Source: JBFIHF01 sp964411125 (lineage in GTDB: Bacteria; Myxococcota_A; Bradymonadia; Bradymonadales; Bradymonadaceae). From it: a DNA stretch of 36,505 bases. Each line of letters opens with the position of its first letter. The stretch's first letter is position 1. The notes beneath the pieces are model-generated. The model saw nothing but the letters and a program-made list of their open reading frames with translations, was not told the origin of the DNA and did not search any database. The stretch is from NCBI GenBank assembly GCA_964411125.1, contig CAYPJU010000071.1, forward strand, positions 1 to 36,505. The letters are read 5' to 3'. Below are positions 7,914-18,624 of this stretch, piece after piece. The translations under genes were made by a program, and so were the position numbers.

Positions 7914-9323
7914 ATGTACCGCTCCGTGGAGCATCGGGGGCGCAAGGCCTCGCTGGTCCACCAAGATGCTCAGAAACACAGATTGGTATTTTTGAAGAAT
8001 TTCATGGAGCTCGACCTCATCGAGCCGCTCCAGCGCGCGATAGACGCTGTCGGATACTCGCAGCCCACGCCGATTCAGGCCCAGGCAATTCCCCCACTCT
8101 TGAACGGACGCGACCTCCTCGGGGTCGCTCCCACCGGCACGGGCAAGACCGCGGCTTTCGCGCTTCCCGTCCTTCAGAAGCTCGACGAATGGATCATCGA
8201 GGGGCACCGCAATCCCCGCGCCCTCATCCTCTCGCCGACCCGTGAGCTCGCCGCACAGATCGCGGACAGCTACGAGACCTACGGACAGTTTCTCGATCTC
8301 GAGACCGTCGTCATCTTCGGCGGCGTGAACGAGAAGCCGCAGATCGCCGCCCTGAAGAAGGGCGTCGACATCGTCGTCGCTACGCCGGGACGCCTCCTCG
8401 ACCTCATGGGTCGTGGGTTCGTCGACCTCAGCGAGGTCGAACACTTCGTCCTCGACGAGGCAGACAGAATGCTCGACATGGGCTTCATCAACGACATCAA
8501 GCGCGTGATGAAAGAGCTCCCGAAGAAGCGGCAGAATCTGCTCTTCTCGGCGACGATGCCCAAGGAGATCGTCGAACTTTCGAAGAAGCTGCTTCACGAC
8601 CCCGTCACCGTCCGCGAAGACGCAGACGAGCCGACGGTCGAGCGGATTGACCAGAAGGTCTTCTTCGTCTCGGACGGGACGAAGCAGAAGCGAAAGGTTC
8701 TCTCGGCGCTGCTTCACGGCAAGGACGTCGACCGAGCGATCGTGTTTACGCGGACCAAGCGCCGTGCGAATCGCCTCTGCAAGCAGCTCATCAGCGACGG
8801 CCACAACTCCGCGCCTATCCATGGCAACAAGTCGCAGAACGCTCGAGAACGCGCGCTCAACGGCTTCCGCGATGGTACTTACAAGGTGCTCGTGGCGACC
8901 GATGTCGCCTCGCGCGGAATCGACGTCGACGAGGTGACCCACGTCTTCAACTTCGACCTTCCGAACGTCTCCGAGGACTACGTCCACAGGATCGGACGGA
9001 CGGGCCGAGCGGGCCGCGACGGGATGGCGATCTCGTTCTGCGACACGGACGAGCGTGCCTACCTCACGGACATCGAAAAGCTCATCGGCGAGAAGGTCGA
9101 AGTGCTGAAATCGGCCGACGTGCCCGCCGCGCCGAGGATCGAGTCGTCGGCCAAAGATGATTCGCAGCGCGATCGATCGTCGAACGGAAGATCTTCGAAG
9201 AAGAAGTCCAACGGCAACACGTCGTCGAAGAGTTCCGAGCAGGCAAAGCCGAAGAAGAAGTTCCGGCGCCGCAGGAACCCTGACGTCAAGCTGGGAGCCG
9301 CCGCACGACGCAGTCGCGGCTGA
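7914..9323 (+). CDS. DEAD-box ATP-dependent RNA helicase, RhlE-like
   Basis: A two-lobed RNA helicase of up to 469 residues. Visible motifs are the Q motif (GYSQPTPIQ), Walker A (APTGTGKT), PTRELA, TPGR, DEAD (VLDEADRMLDMGF), SAT, the motif IV/V region (ATDVASRGIDV) and HRIGRTGRAGRDG. The last 80 or so residues are a Lys/Arg/Ser-rich tail typical of RhlE-like proteins and suited to RNA binding. The start is uncertain. ATG 7914 has GGGAG before it but adds 26 residues foreign to the family. TTG 7992 gives the usual short N-terminus and keeps the Phe that stands 17 residues before the Q-motif Gly. ATG 8004 would lose that Phe. Family roles are ribosome assembly and mRNA decay. Confidence 0.95.
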   Translation: MYRSVEHRGRKASLVHQDAQKHRLVFLKNFMELDLIEPLQRAIDAVGYSQPTPIQAQAIPPLLNGRDLLGVAPTGTGKTAAFALPVLQKLDEWIIEGHRNPRALILSPTRELAAQIADSYETYGQFLDLETVVIFGGVNEKPQIAALKKGVDIVVATPGRLLDLMGRGFVDLSEVEHFVLDEADRMLDMGFINDIKRVMKELPKKRQNLLFSATMPKEIVELSKKLLHDPVTVREDADEPTVERIDQKVFFVSDGTKQKRKVLSALLHGKDVDRAIVFTRTKRRANRLCKQLISDGHNSAPIHGNKSQNARERALNGFRDGTYKVLVATDVASRGIDVDEVTHVFNFDLPNVSEDYVHRIGRTGRAGRDGMAISFCDTDERAYLTDIEKLIGEKVEVLKSADVPAAPRIESSAKDDSQRDRSSNGRSSKKKSNGNTSSKSSEQAKPKKKFRRRRNPDVKLGAAARRSRG

Positions 9324-9343
9324 CTTTTCCCACCCTCGTTTCG

Positions 9344-9378
9344 ACGGCCGTCCCGGGTTTCCCGTGGGCGGCCGTTTT
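9344..9378 (+). terminator. Rho-independent terminator after the RNA helicase gene
   Basis: ACGGCCG (9344-9350) pairs with CGGCCGT (9369-9375). The stem continues inward with CCC and GGG pairs around a TTT loop and is followed by TTTTCG. It lies 20 bp after the helicase stop. Confidence 0.8.
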
Positions 9379-9460
9379 CGTTTCGAGGGGTTTTCGCGAG
9401 AGAAGTGACACTTTGGGCGGGGAGCGGTGACTCATTGGATAACCGACCAAGGAGACACCA

Positions 9461-9862
9461 ATGATCGACCGACCCGCCATCGCCCTCGTCCTCACCATCG
9501 CTCTGGTCCTCGCCGCCGTTCCCGCGCCAGCGCACCCGCTGCCGCCCGCGACCCCGCACGACGCGGACCGTTCGATCGAGCAGCTCGACGTGAGCGCCTA
9601 TTCGCTGCCGCTCCAGCCGGGAGAGGCTGCCAGCTTCGACGCGACAGGGATCCAGCGCATCTGGATCGACGAGACGGCGGTCGTCAGCGCACGCGTGGAG
9701 GACGGGCGCGTTTACTTGGACGGAAAGAGCGCCGGCAAAGCCGTGGTGCGCTTCATCTGGACCAACGATCCGGACCGCGAAATCGGCGACGACGAGCGGC
9801 ACGGGATTCGAATGTTTCGGACGACGTTCATCGTCAACGTCTCCGACGCGCCGCAACCCTGA
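9461..9862 (+). CDS. Small secreted protein with a pilus/secretin N-terminal-like domain
   Basis: A 133-residue protein with a signal peptide (hydrophobic residues about 6-22, cleavage probably after PAPAHP or nearby) and one small beta-rich domain. The pattern LPLQPGEAASFD...IQRIWIDETAVVSARV...VYLDGKSAGKAVVRFIW...FIVNVSD resembles the N-terminal domain of CpaC/RcpA-type pilus secretins. There the same domain precedes the secretin channel; here it stands alone with no secretin domain. ATG 9461 follows GGAG with good spacing. No pilus genes are visible nearby. The fold assignment is a pattern match and the periplasmic location is inferred. Its function is unknown. Confidence 0.75.
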   Translation: MIDRPAIALVLTIALVLAAVPAPAHPLPPATPHDADRSIEQLDVSAYSLPLQPGEAASFDATGIQRIWIDETAVVSARVEDGRVYLDGKSAGKAVVRFIWTNDPDREIGDDERHGIRMFRTTFIVNVSDAPQP

Positions 9863-10225
9863 TCCGTCGGACAACACGGGGTCGTCGTCGGCGCGGCCAC
9901 CAGGACGGCGGTCGGAGCTCCGCGCGACGCGCTGATCCCACCCACATCCTCCCTACGGTCGGGCCCGGAAGGCCCGCCCACCCGCGCCGTCGGACACACT
10001 GCGGCCCTGGCGACGATGTCGAGTCGCCGTCTGGGGTCGAGTGAGTCCGCCTTCCCTGCCCGCGAGTGGTCCACGCTCGTGCGCAGGGGAGGAGGCGCTG
10101 GCCTCATACGTTTTCGGCCGTGCCGAGGATCCGTTGCGAAAAAAAGTGAGAAAGTTTCGCGGGCGGCCCGAGAGCGCTCCTCCGCGGGAGCGGGGAGACC
10201 CGGGCCCGGCGGGGCGGGGAAGGCG
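9863..10225. other. 363-bp gene-free gap between convergent genes
   Basis: No convincing gene. It holds a short hairpin (CGGGCC, loop CGGAA, GGCCCG at 9960-9976), a seven-A run at 10139-10145 read as U7 on the minus strand, and GC-rich sequence with several weak stems. A minus-strand stem at about 10170-10187 (CGCTCC/GGAGCG) lies upstream of the U run but too far to be a standard terminator. No tRNA or known RNA consensus is seen. Confidence 0.5.
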
Positions 10226-10654
10226 TCAGCGGCTGGTGCGTCTCAGGAAGAGCGCGACGATGCCGGGTCTGTCGAATGGCGCATCGAGGCTCTCTTCACC
10301 ACCATCCAGAACGACGGCTCGCGGCTCGGTTCGTTCGCCACGATCGAGGTCGAACCACGTGAGCTCGTAGTCGCCCGTCGTGACGTCGTCGAGCCCTAGT
10401 GGTGCCGTCCCGATGGCGACGTAGAGGGTAGGGGGAGCGGCGAGCACCGCGGTCGTCCCATCCATCGCGAGCTCCGGCTCGTCCCAGAAGCCGGAGAACT
10501 TCGACAGCCCGGACAACTCCAGGACCGCGCCCTTCCCATCGATCTGCAGAAAGGAGTCGGAGCCGACCCGCCGCAGTTCCCAATCTGCTCCGCCGACACG
10601 TACGATCACTGCCTCGTCGAAGGCGTCCGGGAGCTGGCTCGGTAGTCTGGTCAT
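10226..10654 (-). CDS. Uncharacterised protein, 142 residues
   Basis: Not recognised. The protein is acidic, without signal peptide or membrane segment, and appears beta-rich: short alternating segments such as VRVGGADWELRRVG, FLQIDGKGAVLELSG and TLYVAIGTAPLG. It ends in a basic LRRTSR. ATG 10654 is preceded by AAAGGGAAA, a reasonable Shine-Dalgarno; an upstream in-frame extension to 10708 is less likely. It is divergent from the lipoprotein gene at 10846 and convergent with the gene at 9461. The frame is the only sensible one here and codon use matches the neighbours. Confidence 0.65.
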   Translation of the reverse strand: MTRLPSQLPDAFDEAVIVRVGGADWELRRVGSDSFLQIDGKGAVLELSGLSKFSGFWDEPELAMDGTTAVLAAPPTLYVAIGTAPLGLDDVTTGDYELTWFDLDRGERTEPRAVVLDGGEESLDAPFDRPGIVALFLRRTSR

Positions 10655-10833
10655 CGGTGTTTCCCTTTCCCTGTCTGGTGCCGGGGAGGATATCGATGCG
10701 GGCGGCATTTGTCTCGGTCTGCGGTGTTGCGCCTATTGGCGTGCGGTGTGGTTCGAGCCGAGCAACAGAACGAGAACGAGGCGACCATGCGGTCCATAGC
10801 GTGCCGCGGGTTGGGCCACACTCGGTCCACACC

Positions 10834-10840
10834 TAGGAGG
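10834..10840 (+). promoter_or_regulatory. Strong ribosome binding site deciding a TTG start
   Basis: TAGGAGG sits 5 nt before the TTG at 10846. It makes that TTG, directly before a lipoprotein signal, the likely start. Confidence 0.75.
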
Positions 10841-10845
10841 TTGGC

Positions 10846-11544
10846 TTGCGAAGCTTCATCGGTATTGGCTCTGCGATCGTCTTGGCGACGTCCGCCTGCG
10901 ATCACGAAGAACCCCGCAGCGCCGCCGTCGCGCCGCACGAGGTCACAGCGGATGCCAGCGATACGGTGGTGGTGACCGAACCGATGCCGGCCCCCGCCAC
11001 ACAGGAGCCGGCCGGTGTCGTGAGGGTCGAGGTGCCCGAAGAGCTCTCGCACACCTTGGAGCCCGACTTCTTCCCTTCCAAGACCGACCACGACCTCTGG
11101 TCGTCAGGGGAGCGCCCAGCCATGGCTCAGCCTCTCTTCCACGCCCAGTTTGCAGGGAGCCACGCGCAGCTCTTCTACGGCGTGGAGGGGGACGCGGACC
11201 GCTCGATCTGTTGGCGATCGGGGTTCAGAGCGTTCGACAGTCATAGCCAGTGGATGGAAGGCCCCGCCTTGGAGTCAGGGAGCCTCGTCAAACTGCGAGC
11301 AGCCGCTGGGCCGTTGAAGCAAAGTGCCGACAAACGACTCAGGGCGCTGTTCTTGTCGGGGGAGTTGTCCCCTCACTTGCCATCATCCACCGTCAGTCTG
11401 AAGGTCCAGGGCTCGGACTCACCGTCTGGCGGTAAGGAGTTCACCATCGGCGATGGCTCGGAGTCCGCTCTGGACGATTGGATCGTGAGGATCCTGGCGG
11501 GCGGTTGTGATCCCAACGCCGCGTTCGACGCGGACGAACCGTAG
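10846..11544 (+). CDS. Uncharacterised lipoprotein
   Basis: A 232-residue protein starting at TTG 10846 behind a near-perfect Shine-Dalgarno. The N-terminus (IGSAIVLATSAC) is a short lipoprotein signal with Cys18 as the lipidation site. A Pro/Ala/Val-rich linker follows and then a globular region from about residue 60 with a few aromatic residues and two further Cys (in ICWRSG and GGCDPN) that could form a disulphide. No family is recognised. It ends 2 bp before the convergent M50 protease gene, with no visible terminator between them. Confidence 0.75.
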   Translation: MRSFIGIGSAIVLATSACDHEEPRSAAVAPHEVTADASDTVVVTEPMPAPATQEPAGVVRVEVPEELSHTLEPDFFPSKTDHDLWSSGERPAMAQPLFHAQFAGSHAQLFYGVEGDADRSICWRSGFRAFDSHSQWMEGPALESGSLVKLRAAAGPLKQSADKRLRALFLSGELSPHLPSSTVSLKVQGSDSPSGGKEFTIGDGSESALDDWIVRILAGGCDPNAAFDADEP

Positions 11545-11546
11545 CC

Positions 11547-12503
11547 TCACGCCTCGCCGTCTTCCGCGGGAAGACTTTGCCGGCACTGTTCGATCGCCGC
11601 TTCGATCTCGGTCGTTTGCGGCGCCTTCTCGAGCCAGGCGAGCGCTTCTTCCCACTCCCCCTGGCGCATCGTTGCGAGGCCGAGCAGCTCCCAGATGCGG
11701 TCCATCTGCTTCTCGGCGACGGGGTCGTTGGCGGCGCGGATGACATGGCAGAGGCGCGCAGCTTCGCGCCAGTCTTCGTCGGCGTATGCAGCTTCGGCGG
11801 CGGCGAGGTTCTCTTTGACGAAATTGCTGGTGCGGACCTTGGCGCGGCGGTCGATGAGGCTCGAGCCGGACCGCAGCGTCCCCACGTTGTCCATGATGAT
11901 GAAGAGACAGATGATCGCGCCGAAGAAGAAGCCCGCCCAGACGGCGAGAATGCCGAGAGGGATTGCGACGGTGACGCTCACCTTGAGCGCCCAGTCCTGG
12001 GCCTTGTGCTCGGGGACGAAGCGGCGCAGCAGCAGGTGAAAGAGCTGGCCTCCGTCGAGCGGGAACATCGGGACGAATAGGTTGAGGGCGCCCCAGATCA
12101 CCGACACCCAGAAGAAGAAGTAGAGGAAGATGTCGATGTTGGTGCCGGTCGGGCCGGCGGCGATGCCCGCGAACCAGACGAGCCCTCCGACCGCGATCTG
12201 AATCAGCGGTCCCGCCACCACGATGAGGATGTCTTTCCAGTCGGAGTCGGCGGGCTGATGGAAGCAGAGGCCGCCAAATCCGTGGAGTAGGATCGAGGGG
12301 CGAAGGTCGTAGAGTTTCGACGGGATCGCGTGGCCGAACTCGTGGATGAGGATCGAGATCGTGATGGCGAGTGCGAAGAGCAGGCCGTTCACGAACCCGT
12401 TCGACCAGATGATGAAGACCATCAGGATCGCGTACCAGGGCGATACGGCGACGGCGATGTCGGCGATGGAGAAGAGGCGGAAGCCGCTGCGCTCGAAGAA
12501 CAT
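11547..12503 (-). CDS. M50-family membrane metalloprotease with C-terminal helical repeats
   Basis: A 318-residue intramembrane zinc protease of the site-2 protease family. HEFGH (residues 54-58) in the first hydrophobic core supplies two zinc ligands and the catalytic Glu. NLFVPMFPLDGG (141-152) supplies the third ligand, Asp150. About six membrane segments span residues 10-230. The last 90 residues are soluble helices resembling one or two TPR units (AEAAYADEDWREAARLC, GEWEEALAWLEKA), which may recruit a partner. No PDZ domain is visible. The ATG at 12503 shares one base with the folB stop (TGATG), so it is translationally coupled to folB. The substrate is unknown. Confidence 0.88.
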   Translation of the reverse strand: MFFERSGFRLFSIADIAVAVSPWYAILMVFIIWSNGFVNGLLFALAITISILIHEFGHAIPSKLYDLRPSILLHGFGGLCFHQPADSDWKDILIVVAGPLIQIAVGGLVWFAGIAAGPTGTNIDIFLYFFFWVSVIWGALNLFVPMFPLDGGQLFHLLLRRFVPEHKAQDWALKVSVTVAIPLGILAVWAGFFFGAIICLFIIMDNVGTLRSGSSLIDRRAKVRTSNFVKENLAAAEAAYADEDWREAARLCHVIRAANDPVAEKQMDRIWELLGLATMRQGEWEEALAWLEKAPQTTEIEAAIEQCRQSLPAEDGEA

Positions 12504-12877
12504 CAGTCGCCCGCCCGATCCCAGTCGGCGCGCGCGAGGTCGAACCCCACGCCGACCCATTCGGGATCGCCGGCGACGCCGGTTGCTTTCTTTCGGATGG
12601 TCAGTTCGATGCGTTCCACGGCGGTGTACCCGGAGAAGATTCGGTCGAGGATGGCTCGCGCCAGAGTCTCCACGAGCCGCTTACTGTCCCCCAGGCCGAC
12701 TTCTAGAACGATGTTCACGAGTCGGCGGTAGTCGAGGGTGTTCTCGATGTCGTCGTCGTCGTCGAAGGTCGGAACGTGCGCCGCGACGTCGACGCGAAAG
12801 AGGCGCCCGTCGCGGCGCTCCTCCTCGTAGACACCGTGTCGACCGGTGAACTGCAGGTTCTCGACGAAGATCCGCAT
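12503..12877 (-). CDS. folB: Dihydroneopterin aldolase
   Basis: A 124-residue enzyme of folate synthesis that converts 7,8-dihydroneopterin to 6-hydroxymethyl-7,8-dihydropterin and glycolaldehyde. Typical elements are GRHGVYEEER with the substrate-binding Glu, TLDYRRL with the active-site Tyr, KRLVETLARAI, and VERIELTIRKKA with the catalytic Lys (96 or 97). The length is normal for the family. The ATG at 12877 is only 5 bp after the secA stop and the gene overlaps the M50 protease start by one base, so secA-folB-M50 reads as one operon. No other folate genes are present here. Confidence 0.93.
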   Translation of the reverse strand: MRIFVENLQFTGRHGVYEEERRDGRLFRVDVAAHVPTFDDDDDIENTLDYRRLVNIVLEVGLGDSKRLVETLARAILDRIFSGYTAVERIELTIRKKATGVAGDPEWVGVGFDLARADWDRAGD

Positions 12878-12882
12878 GGCGC

Positions 12883-15672
<2,790 letters not shown>

Positions 15673-15760
15673 GAGTCGACCGCCGTGGGCACCCGGGAAG
15701 CATATCTACCCCGCCCAAATGAACCCGCGCGTTGACGTTGAGGGTCGTTATGTGGGGGGA

Positions 15761-15780
15761 GGCCGCAAAATTTTGGGGCC
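15761..15780. promoter_or_regulatory. 20-bp near-perfect palindrome between comEC and secA
   Basis: GGCCGCAAAA and TTTTGGGGCC form a dyad with one mismatched pair, centred on AAAATTTT. It lies 89 bp before the secA ATG. It could be an operator, or a bidirectional termination stem for comEC; no U run follows, which favours an operator. Its role is unproven. Confidence 0.45.
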
Positions 15781-15809
15781 GCGAAAGCAACCACATATTA
15801 GGCTTTCGC
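15781..15809 (-). promoter_or_regulatory. Hairpin in the comEC-secA gap
   Basis: GCGAAAGC (15781-15788) pairs perfectly with GCTTTCGC (15802-15809) around a 13-nt AT-rich loop. It directly adjoins the palindrome at 15761-15780, so minus-strand RNA upstream of secA would carry two stems in a row. It may belong to a secA leader or to comEC termination. Confidence 0.45.
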
Positions 15810-15909
15810 ATTCCGAGGTCAAGCGGGCCTTGCTGCAGAAGCGCGAGCGAGGTTTTCCCCCCGCGGTCCCGCCCGAGTCCATTCTCCGTTCGAGCGCCCC
15901 TCGACGCCC

Positions 15910-18174
15910 TCAGCGGACGGTTCGCACTACCACGCTTCGTGTCTTCATCTCGACCACGACGAGACCGTTCTCCGCGGTGGAAAAGAGTTCGACCCCACGC
16001 CGCCGCAGGCGGGCCACGACGTCGGGATGTGGATGGCCGAAGCGGTTGTGGCGTCCGGCCGAGACGATACCGACGCGTGGACGAACCCGGTCGAGGAACT
16101 CCGGGGTGGTGGAGGTCTTCGAACCGTGGTGTGCGACCTTCAAGACGAGGCTGGTGGGAAAACGGTCGAGCGCGGAGAGCTCGGCCGTCGCTTCGATGTC
16201 GCCCGTGAGGAGGAGCCTGACGCCGCCCCGACGGACGATGGCCACGATCGATCGGTCGTTTCGAGGACCTTCGTCGGTAGCTCGGAAGAGCTGCAGCCAG
16301 GAGCGTTCGAGCTCTCGCGGTTCCCGCACGGTCTGCGCCACCTCGATGCGCCCCAGCACTCCCGGGAGCCCGCCGACGTGATCGAAATCCTCGTGGGTGA
16401 CGACTACCGCGTCGAGGCGGTCGATTCCGAGACGATACAGGTAGGGGACGACCACGTGACGGCCTGGGTCGCGCCCCCACCGCGAGCCGCCCGCGTCCAC
16501 GAGGATCCGCTCGCGCTGAGACTCGAGGAGGACGGCGTCTCCCTGCCCGACCGGGATGAAGTGCACTCGGAGTCCGTCGCTCGGATATCGGTCGCCGGTC
16601 CCGAGCCAGGCGACCGCGCAGAGGAAGAGCGCGACGAGTCCCGTCGGATCGCGGCGGCGGAGGAGGGCGAGGGTCAGGGCCACGGCAGCCGGGGTGAGGA
16701 TGCGGAGCGCAAAAGTACCTGAGCCGACGACCACGAGCGCCGACGGACCATCGAAAAGTCGCAGTGCACCGACCATGGTGTCCAGGCAGATGTCTGCGGC
16801 CTCCAACGGCAGCGCCGCCGCGCCCGGGAACGCCGCGCCGACGCTCGCGCCCACAAGGAGGAGGGGAAAGACGATCAGCGAGACCCACGGAACTGCGACG
16901 AGGTTCGTGAAGAACCCCGTCCAACTCACCACGCCGAAGGTCGCGGCGAGGAAGGGCGCCGTCGCGAGCGATGCTGCCCACGACACGCCGGCAGCGCAGC
17001 CGAACTTTCGCAGCGCGCGGCGCCACCACGCTTCGGGATCGAGGCGGTAGCGTTCGAATCGCAGCCAGTCGGGACGGTTGGTCCAGAAGAGCGCGATCCC
17101 CACCGACGCCCCGAACGAGAGGCGAAAGCCGAGGTCGTCGACCATCGAGGGGTTGCCGAACGTCACCGCGACCGCCGCGATGCTGAGGGCTCCCCAGACG
17201 GTGGGGCGGCGCGCCGCGATCACCGCGGCTGCGACGACCGTGACGAAGATCCAGGCACGCAGCGCCGAGACGGGGGCGCCGACGAGGAACAGGTATGCGC
17301 CCATCGCGAGCACGACGAAACCGGCCGCCGCGCGACGCGCCCCGATGCGGCGGCCTACCCGTACCGAGCGACGCATGACGCGAACGCCGAACCACCACAT
17401 CAGGGCCGCGAGGGTCCCGAAGTGGAGCCCCGAGATGGCCAACACGTGTGCGGTGCCGCTGTCCCGAAACGTTTCCCACGTTGCGTCGTCGATCCGCAGG
17501 CGCGTCCCGGTGAGCATCGCGGTCGCCACCGCGGACTGCCGCGGCATCGAGCCCACCAGCAGCGCCTCGGTCGCGAGGCGTCGCTTCGCCATCGTGCTTC
17601 GCCACCCCTCGTCGTCTCTTCGCAGCACCCGCAACGGCTCGCGGGCGACGACTCGCCCCACGATACCGTGGCGTGCCCCCCAGATCCGGGGCGCTTCGAC
17701 CCTCGGGAAGTCCCGGGGCGCGAGCCGCGACGCTCGCCCGTATACGCGCACGTGGTCCCCCGCGACCGTCTCGCCATCCCACCCGTCCGTCCAGAGACGA
17801 ACACGAGCGTCACCGACCTCGCGGTCGTCGATTTTCAGCACTTCGGCCTCCCACGACGCTCCATCGACGCCGAGCCGCGGCCCGTCGAGCAAGCGCAGCT
17901 CGAACGAGAGGTCGCGCCGTTCCTCCTGCAAGAGCGATGCGAGCGGATCTTCCTCGGCGCTCGACCCGACGAGCGAACAGGCGAGGACGGCGCCGAAGAA
18001 ACCCGCGGCACCGGACCTGAGCACCGTCGCGGTGCGCAACCACGAGGCGAGACCACATGCCACGGCGCCGAGCAGTGCCAGCGCAGTGGGCAGCGTCGGG
18101 GAGTGTGCGGCGGCGGCGGAGGCGAGGAGCCAGCCGAGGCAGAAGGTAACGATGGGTAGGCGGAGGATGCGCAT
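15910..18174 (-). CDS. comEC: ComEC/Rec2-type DNA uptake channel
   Basis: A 754-residue inner-membrane protein that carries single-stranded DNA into the cytoplasm during natural transformation. The N-terminus has membrane helices and a DUF4131-like soluble domain (about 85-190). The competence core has the signature AHVLAISGLHFG followed by many membrane segments (about 235-530). The C-terminal part (about 545-754) is a metallo-beta-lactamase-like domain with ILVDAGGS, THEDFDHVGG, LLTGDIE and AHHGSKTS, which probably degrades the non-transported strand. All three modules are present, as in full-length ComEC. ATG 18174 follows GAGG at 5-bp spacing. No other com or pil genes are visible here. 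Confidence 0.93.
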   Translation of the reverse strand: MRILRLPIVTFCLGWLLASAAAAHSPTLPTALALLGAVACGLASWLRTATVLRSGAAGFFGAVLACSLVGSSAEEDPLASLLQEERRDLSFELRLLDGPRLGVDGASWEAEVLKIDDREVGDARVRLWTDGWDGETVAGDHVRVYGRASRLAPRDFPRVEAPRIWGARHGIVGRVVAREPLRVLRRDDEGWRSTMAKRRLATEALLVGSMPRQSAVATAMLTGTRLRIDDATWETFRDSGTAHVLAISGLHFGTLAALMWWFGVRVMRRSVRVGRRIGARRAAAGFVVLAMGAYLFLVGAPVSALRAWIFVTVVAAAVIAARRPTVWGALSIAAVAVTFGNPSMVDDLGFRLSFGASVGIALFWTNRPDWLRFERYRLDPEAWWRRALRKFGCAAGVSWAASLATAPFLAATFGVVSWTGFFTNLVAVPWVSLIVFPLLLVGASVGAAFPGAAALPLEAADICLDTMVGALRLFDGPSALVVVGSGTFALRILTPAAVALTLALLRRRDPTGLVALFLCAVAWLGTGDRYPSDGLRVHFIPVGQGDAVLLESQRERILVDAGGSRWGRDPGRHVVVPYLYRLGIDRLDAVVVTHEDFDHVGGLPGVLGRIEVAQTVREPRELERSWLQLFRATDEGPRNDRSIVAIVRRGGVRLLLTGDIEATAELSALDRFPTSLVLKVAHHGSKTSTTPEFLDRVRPRVGIVSAGRHNRFGHPHPDVVARLRRRGVELFSTAENGLVVVEMKTRSVVVRTVR

Positions 18175-18239
18175 GAGGACCTCGTGGGATCGGGTTTGTC
18201 CTCTCCGTTATCGGCAGTCGCCGCGCTCCGTTGCGTGAA

Positions 18240-18510
18240 ATTCCCTAACTTTATGGTTTTTATGGGTTAAACGGATGTTTACACAGGAGGCGGCGGGGTT
18301 TCCCACAGGAGGGGCCCGAGTTTTCCACAGGTGTAGGTGCGGGGCCTCCCCGCCGAGCCGGCATCGCGGCTTTCGGCGGGTTGTGGCTTCAACCGATTGA
18401 AATGTAAGGGATTGGCGGGTGAGGACCCAATGGGGCGTAGCCTCTCTGCCACACGATCTCCTTCACCGCGACACGTTGGGTCACCGATCTGGGGAAAACC
18501 CTGTGGAAAA
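18240..18510. other. Candidate replication origin or DnaA-type multi-site region
   Basis: This lies in the 450-bp gene-free gap 18175-18624. An AT-rich stretch (18236-18285, about 68% AT) contains TTTATGG twice, 9 bp apart. It runs into three direct repeats ending in CACAGG at 18282, 18304 and 18326, exactly 22 bp apart. The third, TTTTCCACA (18321-18329), differs from the DnaA box TTATCCACA at one base. The other two are weaker (TTTCCCACA, GTTTACACA). An inverted TTTTCCACA lies at 18502-18510. An AT-rich segment beside an ordered box array is the layout of oriC. No dnaA or dnaN is nearby, so an operator array remains possible. Confidence 0.4.
18339..18431 (+). other. Run of four hairpins in the comEC upstream gap
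   Basis: Successive stems are GCGGGG/CCCCGC (18339-18353, 3-nt loop); CGCCGA and GCCG with CGGC and TCGGCG (18351-18378, 2-nt bulge); GGTTG/CAACC (18379-18394); and ATTGG/CCAAT (18411-18431). The first two overlap by three bases and would compete. They could form a structured leader for the gene at 18625, a small RNA, or extruded structure in an origin. No known RNA family is recognised. Confidence 0.35.
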
Positions 18511-18624
18511 GTCGATCGGATGGGAGATCGACCGCATTCCACGGTGGGAAGATCGAGATTCCGCGCGGTTTTCTTTCGGGCCTCGGACCACGGATCTAAG
18601 GTGCGATCATCAGGTCGAGGGAAA

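Noticed and set aside
9960..9976. GGCC-CGGAA-GGCC hairpin considered as part of an SRP RNA
   Set aside because: The flanking conserved internal loops of SRP RNA are missing and the stem is perfectly symmetric; it is just a small hairpin.
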